Translations under genes and position numbers: made by a program
Origin: Juglans regia
Taxonomy: Eukaryota > Streptophyta > Magnoliopsida > Fagales > Juglandaceae
NCBI RefSeq assembly: GCF_001411555.2
Contig: NC_049910.1
Coordinates: 27,871,150 to 27,935,149 of the forward strand
Direction of reading: 5' to 3'
Length of the DNA: 64,000 nucleotides
Shown here: in pieces, positions 20,399 through 32,499 of the stretch
Layout of the letters: the number at the start of each line of letters is the position of its first letter
How positions within the stretch are numbered: the first letter of the stretch is position 1
The notes under the pieces: model-generated
Told to the model about the DNA's origin: nothing
Databases searched by the model: none
What the model saw: the letters and a program-made list of their open reading frames with translations, nothing else

Positions 20399-23377
20399 TG
20401 AAAACTCTAAGTTGGAATTGTTGAGGGCTTGGGAACCCTCGGACAGTTCAAGACCTTTACCAATTGGTAATGGATAAGAAACCCAACATAGTTTTCTTAA
20501 TGGAAACTAAGATGATGAAATGCATATCTGAAAGGATAAGGAGATAGCTGAAGTATAAAGGTTCTTTTGTAGTTGAAGTAATTGGAAGGAGTGGGGGTCT
20601 AATCATGTTATGGGACCATAATGTCAATGCTCAGGTGGTGAATTATTCACAAAGGCACATCAGTGTTTGGGTAACAAATGAAGGGGAGAATGAGAAGTGC
20701 TTGTTGATTGGATTTTCCTAAGCCAAGTAGAAGGGTAGAATCCTGGAATAATTCACTAAAACCAAATGCAAATACTGGTTGGTGTGTTATTGGTGATTTC
20801 AATGAGATTGTGACTCATGATGAAAAATGGGGAGGTAGACAAAGGCAAGAAAGACAAATTGTTGGTTTCAGGGAAGCTCTTGAGGGGAGTGGGCTATTTG
20901 ATTTGGGATGGAGAGGTGATAAATACACTTGGAGCAACAAACATGAAGATGAGTCTTTCACCAATGAGAGACTTGATAGAGCTGTGACTAATGTAAGATG
21001 AAAAGATATTTTTAAAGAGGGGTGGGTAAAAGTGCTGATAGCTAGAAGTTCTGACCATATACCTTTATTACTTTGCATGAACCAGAAGGGAGATGAGGAA
21101 AAAAGGAGAAGAAAGTTGTTCAGATATGAAGCTAGTTGGGCTTTAGAGAAGGACTGTGTGGTGGCTTTAAAGAGGGTATGGGAAGAGTGGAAGATGGAAC
21201 CCCAAAGAATCTACAAGACAGCCTGACTGACAGTAAAAGAGTTTTACTTAGGTGGTGTAGGAAGAATGGGGAAGATAGAGGGAGAGAGCTGAAGCTAAAA
21301 ATGCTCCAAGAAAATGAGAATAGACACAATTCTGGTGAGATTAAAAGAATACAGAAGGAGATTGGGATGTTGTTAGAGAAAAAGGATTTAAAATGGAGGC
21401 AAATGGCTAAAGTGAATTTGTACCAGCTAGGGTTTAAAAATACCAAATATTCTCATAGCTATGCCAATCAAAGGAGGAAAAACAGAATTATAGCAATAAG
21501 GAATGATCAAAATAGATGCCACTCGAAACATTAAGATGTGGAAAGAGCTTTTAATAAGTCTTTTGGGAGTTTATTCACATCCTCATCACCTAGCCAACAA
21601 GAGATTGATGACTGTCTGAAGCATTTGGAGGCTCGAGTGACAGGGGAAATGAATGAAGCTCTTACAAAAACCTTTACTAAAATGGAGGTTGAGGATGCTA
21701 TAAAGCAGATGGAACCTCTGAAGTTACCTGGCCCAGATGGCTTTGGAGCCTGTTTCTACCAAAGTCAATGGCATATTTTGGAGATGAAGTCAGCAGGATT
21801 GTTTTATCTTGGTTAAATGGTAACTGCTGTGATCCCTCTATCAATTTCACCTACATTGTCCTCATCCCAAAAGTATCAAATCCTAGTCTAGTCAGTGAAT
21901 ATCGACAAATTAGTCTATGTAATGTGGCCTATGAGATCATGTCAAATGTATTGGCTAATAGACTAAAAATTGTATTGGCTGATTTAATCTCCCCTAATCA
22001 AGTTGCCTTCATCCCTAGGAGATTAACCACTGACAACATTATAGTGGCTTAAGAGTTGTTGCATTCAATGAAGACTAGGAAGAGGGGCGGATATGGAAAT
22101 ATGGCTATAAAACTCTATGTGTCTAAGGCATATGACAGGATTGAGTGGCCTTATTTAGAAGCTATTATGAATTAGTTGGGTTTCTGCAGAAGATGGGTTG
22201 AGTTAATAATGATGTGTATGTCCTCAATCTCTTACTCAGTTTTAATCAATAGATACTTGGTTCCAAGTTTTGCCCCTCAAGAGATTTGAGATAGGGAGAC
22301 CCTTTGTCTCCCTACATGTTTATATTCTGTGCAGAAGGTTTATCTTCACTTCTCAATGCTTTTGACATGAAAGGGGATACAAGGGGGGTCACAGTGGCTA
22401 GGGGAGGAATTAGAGTAAAAGACCTACTGCTTGCTGATGATTGTATATTACCTGGTAGAGCAAAAGTAGAGGAATGGAAAAAGCTGCAACCTATGTTACT
22501 AGTCTATGAAAAAGCCTTGGGCTAAGTGCTGAACAAAGAAAAATTTGCCATTTTCTTTAGTTCCAACACTAGTTCAAGAGAGAAAGAAATGATAAGAGAA
22601 GAAGGTGGAGCTGTGATGGTTGGTTGCGATGAAAAGTATTTGGGCCTACTCTCAATAGTGGGAAGATCAAAGTACTTAACCTTTAGAGGCATCAAAGAAA
22701 GAGCGTGGAAGAAGATAAATAACGAAAAAATTCATTCTTCTCTATTGCAAGAAAGGAGATACAAGGTAATCCTTCAAGCTGTGCCAACATATACTATGAG
22801 TGTTTTTCAGTTTCCAAAAAAGTTGTTTAATGAGCTAAATGTAAAGTTTGCAAAATTTTGGTGGTGCAACCGACACAAGAACAAGGGTATACATTGGAGC
22901 AGGTGGGAGTCTTTGGGAAAGCAAAAAGGTATGGGAGGGTTGGGATTTAGAGATGTTGAATGCTTCAATAAAGCTTTGTTGGCTAAATAGGGATGAAGGT
23001 TTTTACATAACCCCAACAACTTAGCTGCCGACATTTACAAACAAAAATACTTTAGAGGGACTTCCTTGTTGGAGGCTAAGTTGGGATCCAAACCCTCTTT
23101 GATATGGAGAAGTGTGTGGAAGGCTTTATGTCTGATAAAGGAGGGGCTAAGATGGAGGGTAGGGAATGGTAAAAACATAAGAATATGGGGGCAAAAGTGG
23201 TTGTCATCACCTGTATCTCACTATGTTTTGTCATCAGTGTCGATGATAGATGGGGATGCTAAAGTGGAGGAGCTGATTCAGCAGAATAGAGGGGAGTGGA
23301 ATGAGGAACTTATCACAAACATTTTTAATTAAGAGGAGGCAAAGCAAATTTTAAGTATTCCCTTGAGTAAAATGAGT
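20398..23377 (+). pseudogene. LINE-C ORF2, part before the nested element (endonuclease and RT), broken
   Basis: Starts MKTLSWNC, then a TGA replaces the Arg of WNCRG. Endonuclease marks: METK, GDFNEI near 20795, TWSNK, LDRAV and SDHIPLL. RT marks: LKLPGPDGFG near 21724, VLIPKVSNP, ISLCNVAYE, then KLYVSKAYDR near 22111, where the first catalytic Asp of motif A has become Tyr. The ADD of motif C (LLADDC) near 22430 is kept. The thumb/connection region FAKFWW, KGMGGLGFRD follows. There are at least six stops. The F1 copy a interrupts it at 23383. Confidence 0.88.
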
Positions 23378-23382
23378 ACAAA
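23378..23382. repeat. F1 copy a target-site duplication (left)
   Basis: ACAAA, repeated at 25962-25966. Confidence 0.85.
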
Positions 23383-24046
23383 TGTAACGCCCCGACCCCG
23401 AGGGTCCGGAGAGTTAACTCATAAAACCTGATAATCAGCTCTAACAAGGCTAGAGTACTCCCAAAATCAATAATATATCCACTTTCCCAAAACTCAAATC
23501 GAACATAAATACTTCAATTAAACACATCAAATAAGTTCATTTATCCAATATTCAATCCAAATAACCCAAATAAAATCAACCCTTCTTCTTGTCTCAAATA
23601 ACAACTAGAAATAATAAAACATTAACATAAATCTCCATAAACCGTCTAAATCCATTGATGCAACTTAAGAAAATAATTAGTCTCTAACACCAACACTAGT
23701 AACATAAGATACCCAACCACAAATCAGTGCTAATCTTCTCCATAGACTCTAATACTGATCCTCAGTTGAACCATCGATGTCATCTGAAATATTATGAAGA
23801 TTAACGGGGTGAGTTATCAACAACTCAGTAAGCAAGGAGCATATACCAGCATGTAAACATGAGCATTTATAACATTTGATAAGCCGAACAAAACATTTAC
23901 TTTCAGAATGCAGAAACAAAACTTTTACAAAACATTAGAGCGAAGTTTTCAGAAAATAAACTTATTCCAAAAAGAACTTCCGTTGGCATTTCCAAACTGA
24001 AACATTATAATTAAATCATCTCTTAGCATCACATCGGGACAATACC

Positions 24047-24221
24047 ATGTTTAACCCCCGTGGTAGGGTTATAACCACCATTATACCCGTGGCTGGGCCA
24101 TTTTCTATGTTTCACCCCCGTGGTAGGGTTATAAACCACCATTATACCCGTGGCTGGGCCATTTTCCATGTTTCACCCCCGTGGTAGGGTTATAAACCAC
24201 CATTATACCCGTGGCTGGGCC
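24047..24221. repeat. 60-bp tandem repeat, about three units, in F1 copy a
   Basis: Units start at 24047, 24107 and 24168 and share ACCCCCGTGGTAGGGTTATA and ATTATACCCGTGGCTGGGCC. The same CCCGTGG core forms a 30-bp array at the matching place in copy d. Confidence 0.85.
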
Positions 24222-25269
24222 TTAACAGAAACAGAACGGATTTCATCGAAAATCCGGTTACAATCATATACAGAATCAGAACATCATGCCAAGATTCTCA
24301 GATGACACATCATATCAAAACAAAACACTGAAAAGTTTCAGATCATTTCACATGTTCGAGATAAACATAAACAAAATATTCTCATTTGTTCATAACAAAA
24401 CTTCCAGATTTTCATATTCACTCTTTACATAGTTCAGAAAGAAAGTACACAAAACTAGCTCATGTCTACACTAGTCATGACAGAAAAACATTTTCCCTTA
24501 CATAGAATTTATGCATATGCAGAATAAACATTTGAGGTTGTTTTCAGATCATCTCTTTCAAAATAAACACATTTATTCTTAAAGTCAATCTCCTTTCATT
24601 TATTTTATGCAAAACTAGTATATAAACCCCGCTTACCTGACTTCTTCGAATTATCAACACCTTGAGCCGGAACTCTAAAAGTAACACCACCTAAACAAAA
24701 GAACATATATCCAATATTTAATAACCAATCTAGTAGCCTGCTATTTAATGAATAAAAAATCAAACAGTCCCTTCACAGCTCCATAACTATCTAACAATTA
24801 AATCCGAACAACTCTCTTCAAACCATTCGCAATTGAAACTCAAAACATCCACACCTTCTAATAATACCAACCGACTATAATCATTTCCAAAACCAACCAC
24901 AGCAACTCCAATCTTTAAAACATAATCCAATTCAAACTTCGCTTCCAAACTTCGAATAAAACAATTTCAGTGCACGCATCAATACTCTACTCATTCAACA
25001 ATTCAAAACTTGCACGAAATCCAATACAACTAGTTCCAAAACTCCCATTGTTTTACACTAAAGAGTCTGAAATAATAAAATTCCAATAAACAATAATAAA
25101 AATAATACAATTCAAATAAACAATAATAAATAATAATAAAATTCAAACTGTCTCACGAATCATTCCGAAACTATACTCCTACACATCCACAATTCCCACA
25201 CACTCCACCGCTCCAACAAATAATGCACCAATCCAAAATGAATTTCACAAAACCTTCCACTGAAAAGAA

Positions 25270-25720
25270 TTAGTGGTTTGCACAAAGTGAAAAATTTAAA
25301 ACTAAGTGTAATGCACGGTTAAACAATCAGCGTGTGTGTGTGTGATAAACAATCCGAATATATCAGAATGTGTGTGTGCAAGACAAACCGTGTGTGTGCA
25401 GAAAAATTCGAGTAGCAAAAAAACAAAGGAGGCCGTGCGTGCAAACCAGGCGAACTGGAAAAGAAAGAAAAAAATAAAAACAACAGCAGAGAAAAAAAAT
25501 AAAAATAAAAAAATAAACAAGAATGAAGGAGGCGATTCGGATTGCAGGAAAGAAAAGAAAGGAAGAAAAAAAAGAAAAAAAAATATTACCAACTTGTTCA
25601 AGAGGCCGAACAACACTTCGAAGAACCAGAACAATGCAAGCTTCACGGGACTCCGAAAATGCTAGCCAAGATGAAAAAATCAATTCGTGCAAGAGAGGAT
25701 CTAATTAATACGGAAGAGTG
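25270..25720. other. low-complexity purine/microsatellite stretch in F1 copy a
   Basis: GTGTGTGT near 25331 and long GAAA/AAATAAAAA runs. The Lys-rich frame on the plus strand and the Phe-rich frame on the minus strand come from this composition and are not genes. Confidence 0.6.
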
Positions 25721-25961
25721 ATGAGGAAAACACTCATGTGCAGATCTGAAACACATAAAATCGTGGCTTGGGCGTGGGAGCAGTTGCACGGCATGGAGGA
25801 AAACACGTTCTGCAGCAATGAGGGTTTACGGGGGAAAAAGAAAAACAGTGCAAGGGAAGTAAATCCCTGCACCAAACGGCGCCGTTCTTCACTCAACCAG
25901 CTCGTGGGCTGGGCTTGCATCCGACCAAATAAAGGGGCTGGGTCTAAGCCCGGTTATTACA

Positions 25962-27260
25962 ACAAAAGATAAAATGGTGTGGGGGCCTTCCAAGAAGGGC
26001 CTTTTTTCTGTTAAAAGTGCTTACTCCCTGGAGGTTGAGAGGAGAAGAGCCATCAGAGGGAAAACCTCGAAAACAGAAGAAGCATATATCAGATGGATGG
26101 GTATATGGGAGCTGAACATACCTGAAAAGGTAAAATTAATTTTATGGAAGGCAGAGAATGACTACCTACCTACAAGGAAGAAGTTATACTCGAAGAAGCT
26201 GATGGATAGTGATCTCTGTCCAATTTGTAAAAGGGAGGGAGAAGATGTTATGCATGTTCTATGGAGGTGTACTGCAACAAATGATGTGTGGCTTGAGTCT
26301 CTGATTAAAATTCAAAAATGGTGTAGTGACGAAGATGACTTATTGGATTTCTGGGGAAAAATGAGGATGAAACTATCAAAAGTTGAACTAGAAGAAACAA
26401 CAACTGTGATGAGGGGTTTGTGGATTAGAAGAAACCAACTTATATTTGAAAATTACTTTGAAAAACATAGGGAAGTCCTTAGTATTGCAAGGGATGAGGT
26501 AAAAGAGTTTCAAAAGGCTCAACGATTAATATGCAGGAACCAACCTAATGTAGTTGCTGTGAGGCATGTGAGGCAAGTGAGTTGGAAAACAACAACTGTG
26601 GTGAGGGGTTTGTGGATTAGAAGAAACCAACTTATATTTGAAAACTATTTTAAAAAACCTGGGGAAGTCCTTAGTATTGCAAGGGATGAGGTAAAAGACT
26701 TTCAAAAGGCTCAAAGATTAATATGCAGGAACCAACCTAATGTAGTTGCTGTGAGGCAAGTGAGTTGGAAGAAATGGAGAGAAAATTATGTGAAAGCCAA
26801 TTGGGATGCAACACTTGATCAAAGGGAGAGAAAGATGAGAATATGAATTTTTATAAGGGATGAGAATGGGTATGTTTTAGCAGTTGTCTGTGAAAAAAAA
26901 AGAGGGCATGTACAGTAAGCAGCAATAGTAGAGAGCTTAGCCATATGGAGACCTATGGAGATTTGCAGTGACCTTAACATTTGCAGGGTTGTTTTCGAAG
27001 GTGACGCTCAGATCATTGTTAAGGCCATTAATGAAGATACTGAAGAGTTTCCAAAGTGTGGGATGGTGATTGAAGATGCTCAAGAATAGGATAGACTGAA
27101 AAGTACAACTTGTGCATAGAAACTCTAACGTGGTAGCTCATATACTTGCAAAAAATGCTTTAAGTTTAGAATCTGAATAGATATGGATGGAAATTCTTGA
27201 TTGTTTTAGTAAAATTCTAGAAAAGGACATGAGATGTATTGACAACAAGCTTTATCAATG
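25962..27260 (+). pseudogene. LINE-C ORF2, part after the nested element (zf-RVT and RNase H), broken
   Basis: The frame resumes MVWGPSKKGLFSVKSAY. The zinc-binding reverse-transcriptase region shows NIPEKVKLILWKAEN, CPICKREGED and HVLWRC at about 26116-26272. A 192-bp in-frame tandem duplication covers TTTVxRGLWIRRNQLIFENY (copies from about 26401 and 26593). RNase H starts at VKANWDATLDQ near 26792, has a TGA at 26844-26846 and further stops, and keeps FEGDAQ and ESLA. The TAG-ended tail reaches about 27260. Confidence 0.85.
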
Positions 27261-27293
27261 AATACAAGGTGATACGTTTTGAATAAAACAAAA

Positions 27294-27309
27294 AAGTCAA
27301 CTTCCAGTC
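27294..27309. repeat. LINE-C target-site duplication (right)
   Basis: Exact copy of 18964-18979. Confidence 0.88.
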
Positions 27310-27904
27310 TAATTTGCACCACCCATGGCACATGAGCATCCCATTCGTAATTCCTTCAACACATGCTGCCCATGCGCTAAAACATCTAACTCAACCAATT
27401 GCCTATTTCTAAAACCTCCTTGGGCTTAACAGCTAGCCTACGTAATATTCTTAGGGTATTCCCTCTAAATATTAAAGGTCCTAATTAAATGGAATACATA
27501 TCTCCAAATAAATAAAACAATTAAGGGTAAGGATTGAATTAATTTCTCTACAAGAATTAATGGCCTTTCAAGTGATTTCCCGATTCTCAACACAAGCAAA
27601 GTACTGCACCACCATTCTTTTCTTTTCTTTTTCTAGAGAGCCGATAGCCACATATTGGTGACTTTGTCCCAAGTTTATTAAAAAACCCTCATTTATGGTA
27701 GAGGAAAACCTTGATCACAAGCCAAGCATCTAGGAGAATACAAGAATCCTCCCAAATTCAAAACTAACACAAAACAAAACAGAAATCTAAACAGGCGTAA
27801 ATAATAAAGCAACAAAAATCTAAACAAGCCTATTTGACGAGCATTGAGAAATTATTTTCGGGTAGCTCTAAGATCTAAACAAGCCTATTCTCTCGGGTTT
27901 GATT
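27310..27904. other. unassigned DNA between LINE-C and LINE-D
   Basis: This is the continuation of the DNA left of 18964. A short phrase, ATCTAAACAAGCCTATT, occurs twice (near 27818 and 27873). No gene seen. Confidence 0.4.
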
Positions 27905-29571
27905 CAGAGACAAATATCTGAGGAAGAGAATTTATCCCTTTGTGTGTAGAACCTTTAGATGACGAGGTAAAACAAGAAGTTTTCTCCATTCCCAAAGATA
28001 GCAGTCTGGGTCTAGATGATTTCGGATCAGAGTTTTACATGTCTTGTTGGGATATTATTAAACATGATATCATTGAGGTGGCTAGAGATTTCTTCAGGGG
28101 TGCGCCCCTAACCAAGTTTTATTCCTCCTCTTTTATTATTTTAATTCCGAAAGTGCCTAATCCCTCCATTTTTGACAAATTTAGACTGATTAGTTTGTGT
28201 TCCAAGGCATATAAGATTTTTTCAAAGATTATTGTCTCTAGGCTAACTGTGCTTATAGAAAAGTTAGTCTCCCATGAACAAGGGGTGCTCATTCCTGGGC
28301 AAAGCAGTTTTGAAAATATCACTCTTGCTCAGGAAATGGTTCATTCTTTACATAAGAAAAATGTCAGTGGAAATGTGATGGTGAAACTTGACATGGCTAA
28401 GGCCTATGATAGGGTGAATTAGGGTTTTCTTTTGGAGGCCCTTAGGGCATTTGGTTTCTCTGATAATTTTTGCAAATTAATACAGCAATGTGTGGAATCC
28501 CTGTGGTTTTCTGTTATGATGAATGGGACTTTCACTGTTTATTTTCAATCGGCTCAGGGTCTGCGCCAAGGGGACCCCCTTTCTCCTCTATTATTCATTA
28601 TTATGGAGGAAGTTCTGACAAGATTACTCAGAAAAAAATTTAATTCAGGGCGTATTAAAAAATCTCACCATATGGTTGGTGCTCCTCTGGTTTCTCATTT
28701 ACTCTATGTAGATGATATTCTTATTTTTGCGAATGGGCATAAGAGGTCTATGAAAAACCTTATTCACACTCTTGAGGCTTATGAGAAGTGGTCGGGCCAA
28801 ATTATTAGTAAAGATAAATCTGCTCTATTTATGTCGAAGCATATCTCTTTAATTTGTAAGCATGGGTTGTTGAGACTTACGAGTTTTAAGGAAGGCATAT
28901 TTCCTGTTACGTATCTAGGGCGCCATTGGTGTTAGGAAGATTGATGCCTAGGATCATGGAGCTGATTATTGAGAAAATAAGGAAGAAAATCGTAGGCTGG
29001 AAAATGAAGCTTCTTTCGCATGGAGGAAGACTAATTTTATTGAGACACGTTTTATCAAGCATGCCGATTCACTTAATGTCTGCGATGAATATTCCCATGG
29101 TGACCGTGTCTCGTATAAAATCACTTTTGGCCAACTTTCTTTGAGGTGAGGCGGACGGTAAAAGAAAGTTTCATTGGAGATCTTGGGGGAAAGTTTGTAA
29201 GCCTATTCCAGAAGGGGGTAAGGGTTTGAAAGATCTTAAAGATGTATAGAAATCTCTTCACATGAAGTTTGCTCACCGGCTGTTAACTACCAAGACTTTG
29301 TGGTCTAAAATTTTTCGGGCAAATTACTTCATAAATGAGAATATTTCGTCTTATGTTGATAGGCCTACTAACTCCCATTTTTGGAAGTCGGTTATGTCTT
29401 GTCTTCTGGAAGTTATGGAGAATATTAAAGTGTTGGTGAGAGTAGGAAACACTTCATTCTAGTTTGACAAATGGCTTGCTTCAGGCGCACTATCAGTTAA
29501 AGTTAAGGTTGTGAGAAATTCTAAATTGTGCATTAAGGATTGCTGGCTTAATAATTCTTGGAACTTTGGTT
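27905..29571 (+). mobile_element. LINE-D: truncated LINE, RT and connection region only
   Basis: Both ends are truncated: it starts just before the RT fingers and stops in the region after the thumb, where unrelated DNA begins at about 29572. No endonuclease, RNase H or tail is present. It belongs to a different L1 subfamily from LINE-B and LINE-C, because motif C is YVDD rather than FADD or LADD. Confidence 0.85.
27930..29571 (+). pseudogene. LINE-D reverse transcriptase fragment
   Basis: Order seen: CVEPLDDEVKQEVFSIPKDS, then SLGLDDFGSEFY, FIILIPKVPNP, FRLISLCSKAYKI, then motif A MVKLDMAKAYDR at 28378-28413 followed at once by a TAG at the Trp position. Next come GLRQGDPLSPLLFI, motif C YVDDILIF at 28705, and YLG with a frameshift at about 28918. 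KIVGWKMKLLSHGGRLIL and the LLTTKTLWSKIFRANY region follow, with stops at 29142, 29247 and 29460. Both catalytic motifs A and C are intact here, unlike in LINE-B and LINE-C. Confidence 0.87.
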
Positions 29572-32499
29572 TGTAAAATTTCCTCTGTTAAATCTGAACA
29601 AGTTGCGCCTCCTACCTTAAACCGAAACCCTATTCCACTTTTGCCCTTCATCTCATGTCTTGGATCAATGAACCTCAAGGCTAAAATGTCTTTTATCAAG
29701 CTCAAATATTCCTCAATCTCTTATATGTGTACATGTGTCAAGTGGCATGTGAGGAGTGTGAGTGTGTGCATGGTGGCCAAAATCTCCATATCTTCCCAAG
29801 AAGATTTTTCTTTTCTTTTACCATTGCCTTGGACATTGCGTGATTGGTCATTGTGGGTGGCAAAACACAAATCCCCTTGCCCTAGTTGTCCACCTCAAGT
29901 GTGCCCTTCACAAAATTCTTCTAGAAGCTCGATAGGCGTGTGGCTCTCCATTCTTCCATGTGGATTTTGCTCCTTCCTAAGACAAGACATCCTCTTTTTC
30001 CCTTTTGCATGCATAGCACATGGCAAAAAGGCAAAGCACTTTTTCTCTATGGTTGTCGTGCATGGCTTCTTGGCCTTCCCTAGTCTCCACTTCCCATAAC
30101 CTCATCATCTTTCTTCTAGAATCTCTCTCTAATGGTGACAAGTGTCACAATGCCTCTTCTTACAAGCAAGCCTTCTTGCATGCATGACACATGGCAAGAA
30201 AGTGGGTGATCCTCTATGGTAGGCATGCAATGCCAATCCTAGACACCACCTCTCTTCCCTCAATTTAGTCTAGATTCATAAAGACCTAGCTATAAGCTCC
30301 ATTGGATGACATGTGGCGTCCAAGAATTTGGGTTGGCGGTGCCCTAGTTCTATTGGGCTTCAAAACCCTAACTTTCTTATAAAGGCCGAAACACTCATGG
30401 CCTTGGGCCTTCTCAAAGCCTAAATGCCTAGTACCAAACCAAATTTTTAATTGGGTTACTCAACATTTCTTAGCCCATATTAACAATATATAAAATAATG
30501 CACAAAAAAGCCTTGCAAAAATTTTGGTCGTCAAACCCAGCCTACTAAGGATGAAGTTTAAAATAGACACAAGAGATAAGGCCCAAGGTTAGGCCCCATG
30601 CCAAATGGGCACAAAGCCCAAAGATGGAGCCTAGACCCAAATGGGCCTAAGGCTGAAATATAAGCTCACAAGATAGTCCCAAACTGAAAAGTCCAAGGTC
30701 CAATGGAGGCCCAAAACCAGGCCAAACTAAGTGGGCCGAATCCCAAGAAGACCAAGCCCAATCTAAAAGCCTAGTCCAAATACACCAAGCTTAGGGCCAA
30801 AATATTATCGAACTTGGAGACCAAGTTTAGGAAACCTGCTCCAACCCTCTCGCCTTAGGAAATTTCCTAGAAGGTACCCAAGGGACTACTTTGTCACCAA
30901 GTATTACTCTTCCAAAATTCCAAGAGACCAAAAATCTAAAAATTTGTAAGACATGACTAAAAGTCAATTATAGGATGAGGCAATCTGCCACAAAGAACTT
31001 TTAGGGAAATTCTTCAAAAATTTAATCTAGACTTATTACAATTGGATTACATAATGAGTTAAGTAAGATGTTACTAATTAGGCCAAATCACAGTCACATG
31101 AAGCAAGAGATGCCGAAAACACTATGACCCACACATCCAAATGCTTCCAAATTCCTAACTTTATGTTCTTTGTCCAAATTTATTAGAAATATGTGCAAAA
31201 CGCTTAGCCCTACCATCTAAATTGTTTAGGAACTTGAAATATGTAAAAGATAATAAGGTGACACACATGGAGGACATGCCCAATATAAGCCTTACTCGGA
31301 CCAACACACATTACCGATAGTTGTTGAAAACTCTTCCCCAAGCTATAGACTTTGTCCCCAAGCAAGTAATAAGAAAATTCCTATTGCCTTGATGTCATTT
31401 GGCCCCACGACGTCAAAGAGTCAAGAAGCAAAGAAAAAAAACCACCAAACTACCACATTCGACCAGATTTGTGCCTTTTGAATCAAATATGTTTTTGTCT
31501 ACCTCCTATATGTTGCCAACGCCTCACCTCCTCAAAAAAACTTTTGAAATGTTATACTAAATGTATGAGAGAAGTCGATTCATGCCAATCCCTCTAACTA
31601 CATGTCAAACAACTTGAACCCTACTCCAACTCTAAAGCAAGGCAATCAGATACCTCTAGCATGAAACCAATGACGTGAGTCAAATTGGGAAAATATTTTC
31701 TGAAGAATCAAGACCCTAATAGAGAACCATGAGGGAGAGACTATATTTTCAAAATTGAAGCAAAGAAAGTATCCTTAAGATCCAACAAAAGAGGGAACTA
31801 TAGCCTAGCCCCTAGACAGATCTCATTAATGAAGTATCTTCCAAACCTTCCACTATTCCATGACCACCTTCGTAACCCCCAAGCATGGTTGAAGAATCCA
31901 TGGCATTCTCCTATCCCATGCCACCTACACCTTAGTTGGAAACCATGGAATGATAGAAGAAGTAAGAAATACATTGATGAAGCTCGGTGATGTATCTCGG
32001 AAAGCACCACTTCATCTCTTCTTCTTCCATCTTTAGGGAAAGTGTCCCATACCTCTTCTCTATCATAATCCTATGGAGAAGATTGGTTTTTCATCCATCT
32101 AACCAAAGAAGCTAAAGCTTGTTGGAGAAATCCACCATGAAGAGTCATGGTTTTGAAGAAACATGGTGGTAACTGATTACCACCCAGCCAAACTATGAAC
32201 TGTTTTCAAAAGATTTTACTTGCATCACATGCCCCACTAGATCTGATAGAAGCACTAGAGAGCAATCAGGTAAACCATGGTAGAAGACATGCTTTGAGTG
32301 ATCGGTCACCCTTTAAGAGGCCCATAAAACAGCCCTTTATACCTCACTTCATCTCACATCATTGCAAAAGCAATTAGCAAAATCTAAAGAGAGTGAGGAA
32401 GAGTTCTAGCTGAGTGCTTACAAGAGGCTTCCAACATTTGGTGGGTTGCTTGACATCTTGATGCAAGCATGAGTAAAATTTGGTCTTTGTCAATATTTA
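29572..32499. other. unassigned repeat-like DNA
   Basis: No believable gene. The frames on either strand (for example 29566-30099 and minus 29493-29705) match nothing I recognise. The stretch 30540-30800 is full of GGCCCA/GGGCC words. It may be part of a long LTR or another inserted element; I see no termini. Confidence 0.3.

Larger units (their letters stand above)
23383..25961 (-). mobile_element. F1 copy a: 2579-bp non-coding LTR-like element inside LINE-C
   Basis: Ends are TGTAACGCCCCG at the left and CCCGGTTATTACA at the right, with ACAAA on both sides. It has no gene. Inside, read on the minus strand, are a C-rich-to-purine block near the right end, CAGGTAAG (plus-strand CTTACCTG at 24632-24639), a tandem array at 24047-24221, and the TGAGTTATCAACAACTCA hairpin at 23820-23837. 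Size, TG...CA ends and a 5-bp duplication fit a solo LTR; a non-autonomous element is also possible. LINE-C resumes in frame right after it. Confidence 0.85.
18980..27293 (+). mobile_element. LINE-C: full-length but dead L1-type retrotransposon, with a nested element
   Basis: It is bounded by an exact 16-bp duplication and ends in AATAAAACAAAA, so the 5' end is original and not truncated. Without the nested F1 copy (23383-25961) and its 5-bp duplication it is about 5.73 kb. Contents are a pyrimidine-rich leader, ORF1 (DUF4283 and knuckle), then ORF2 (endonuclease, RT, zf-RVT, RNase H). Stops and frameshifts are spread throughout, so it is old. Confidence 0.92.

Noticed and set aside
25302..25708. 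Lys-rich and Phe-rich frames that might be coiled-coil or membrane proteins
   Set aside because: They come from A/G-rich low-complexity DNA inside F1 copy a.
29493..29705. 70-residue minus-strand frame with a protein-like look (RFIDPRHEMKGKSG)
   Set aside because: It spans the end of LINE-D and the following unrelated DNA, so at least part cannot be a real protein; I could not assign the rest.
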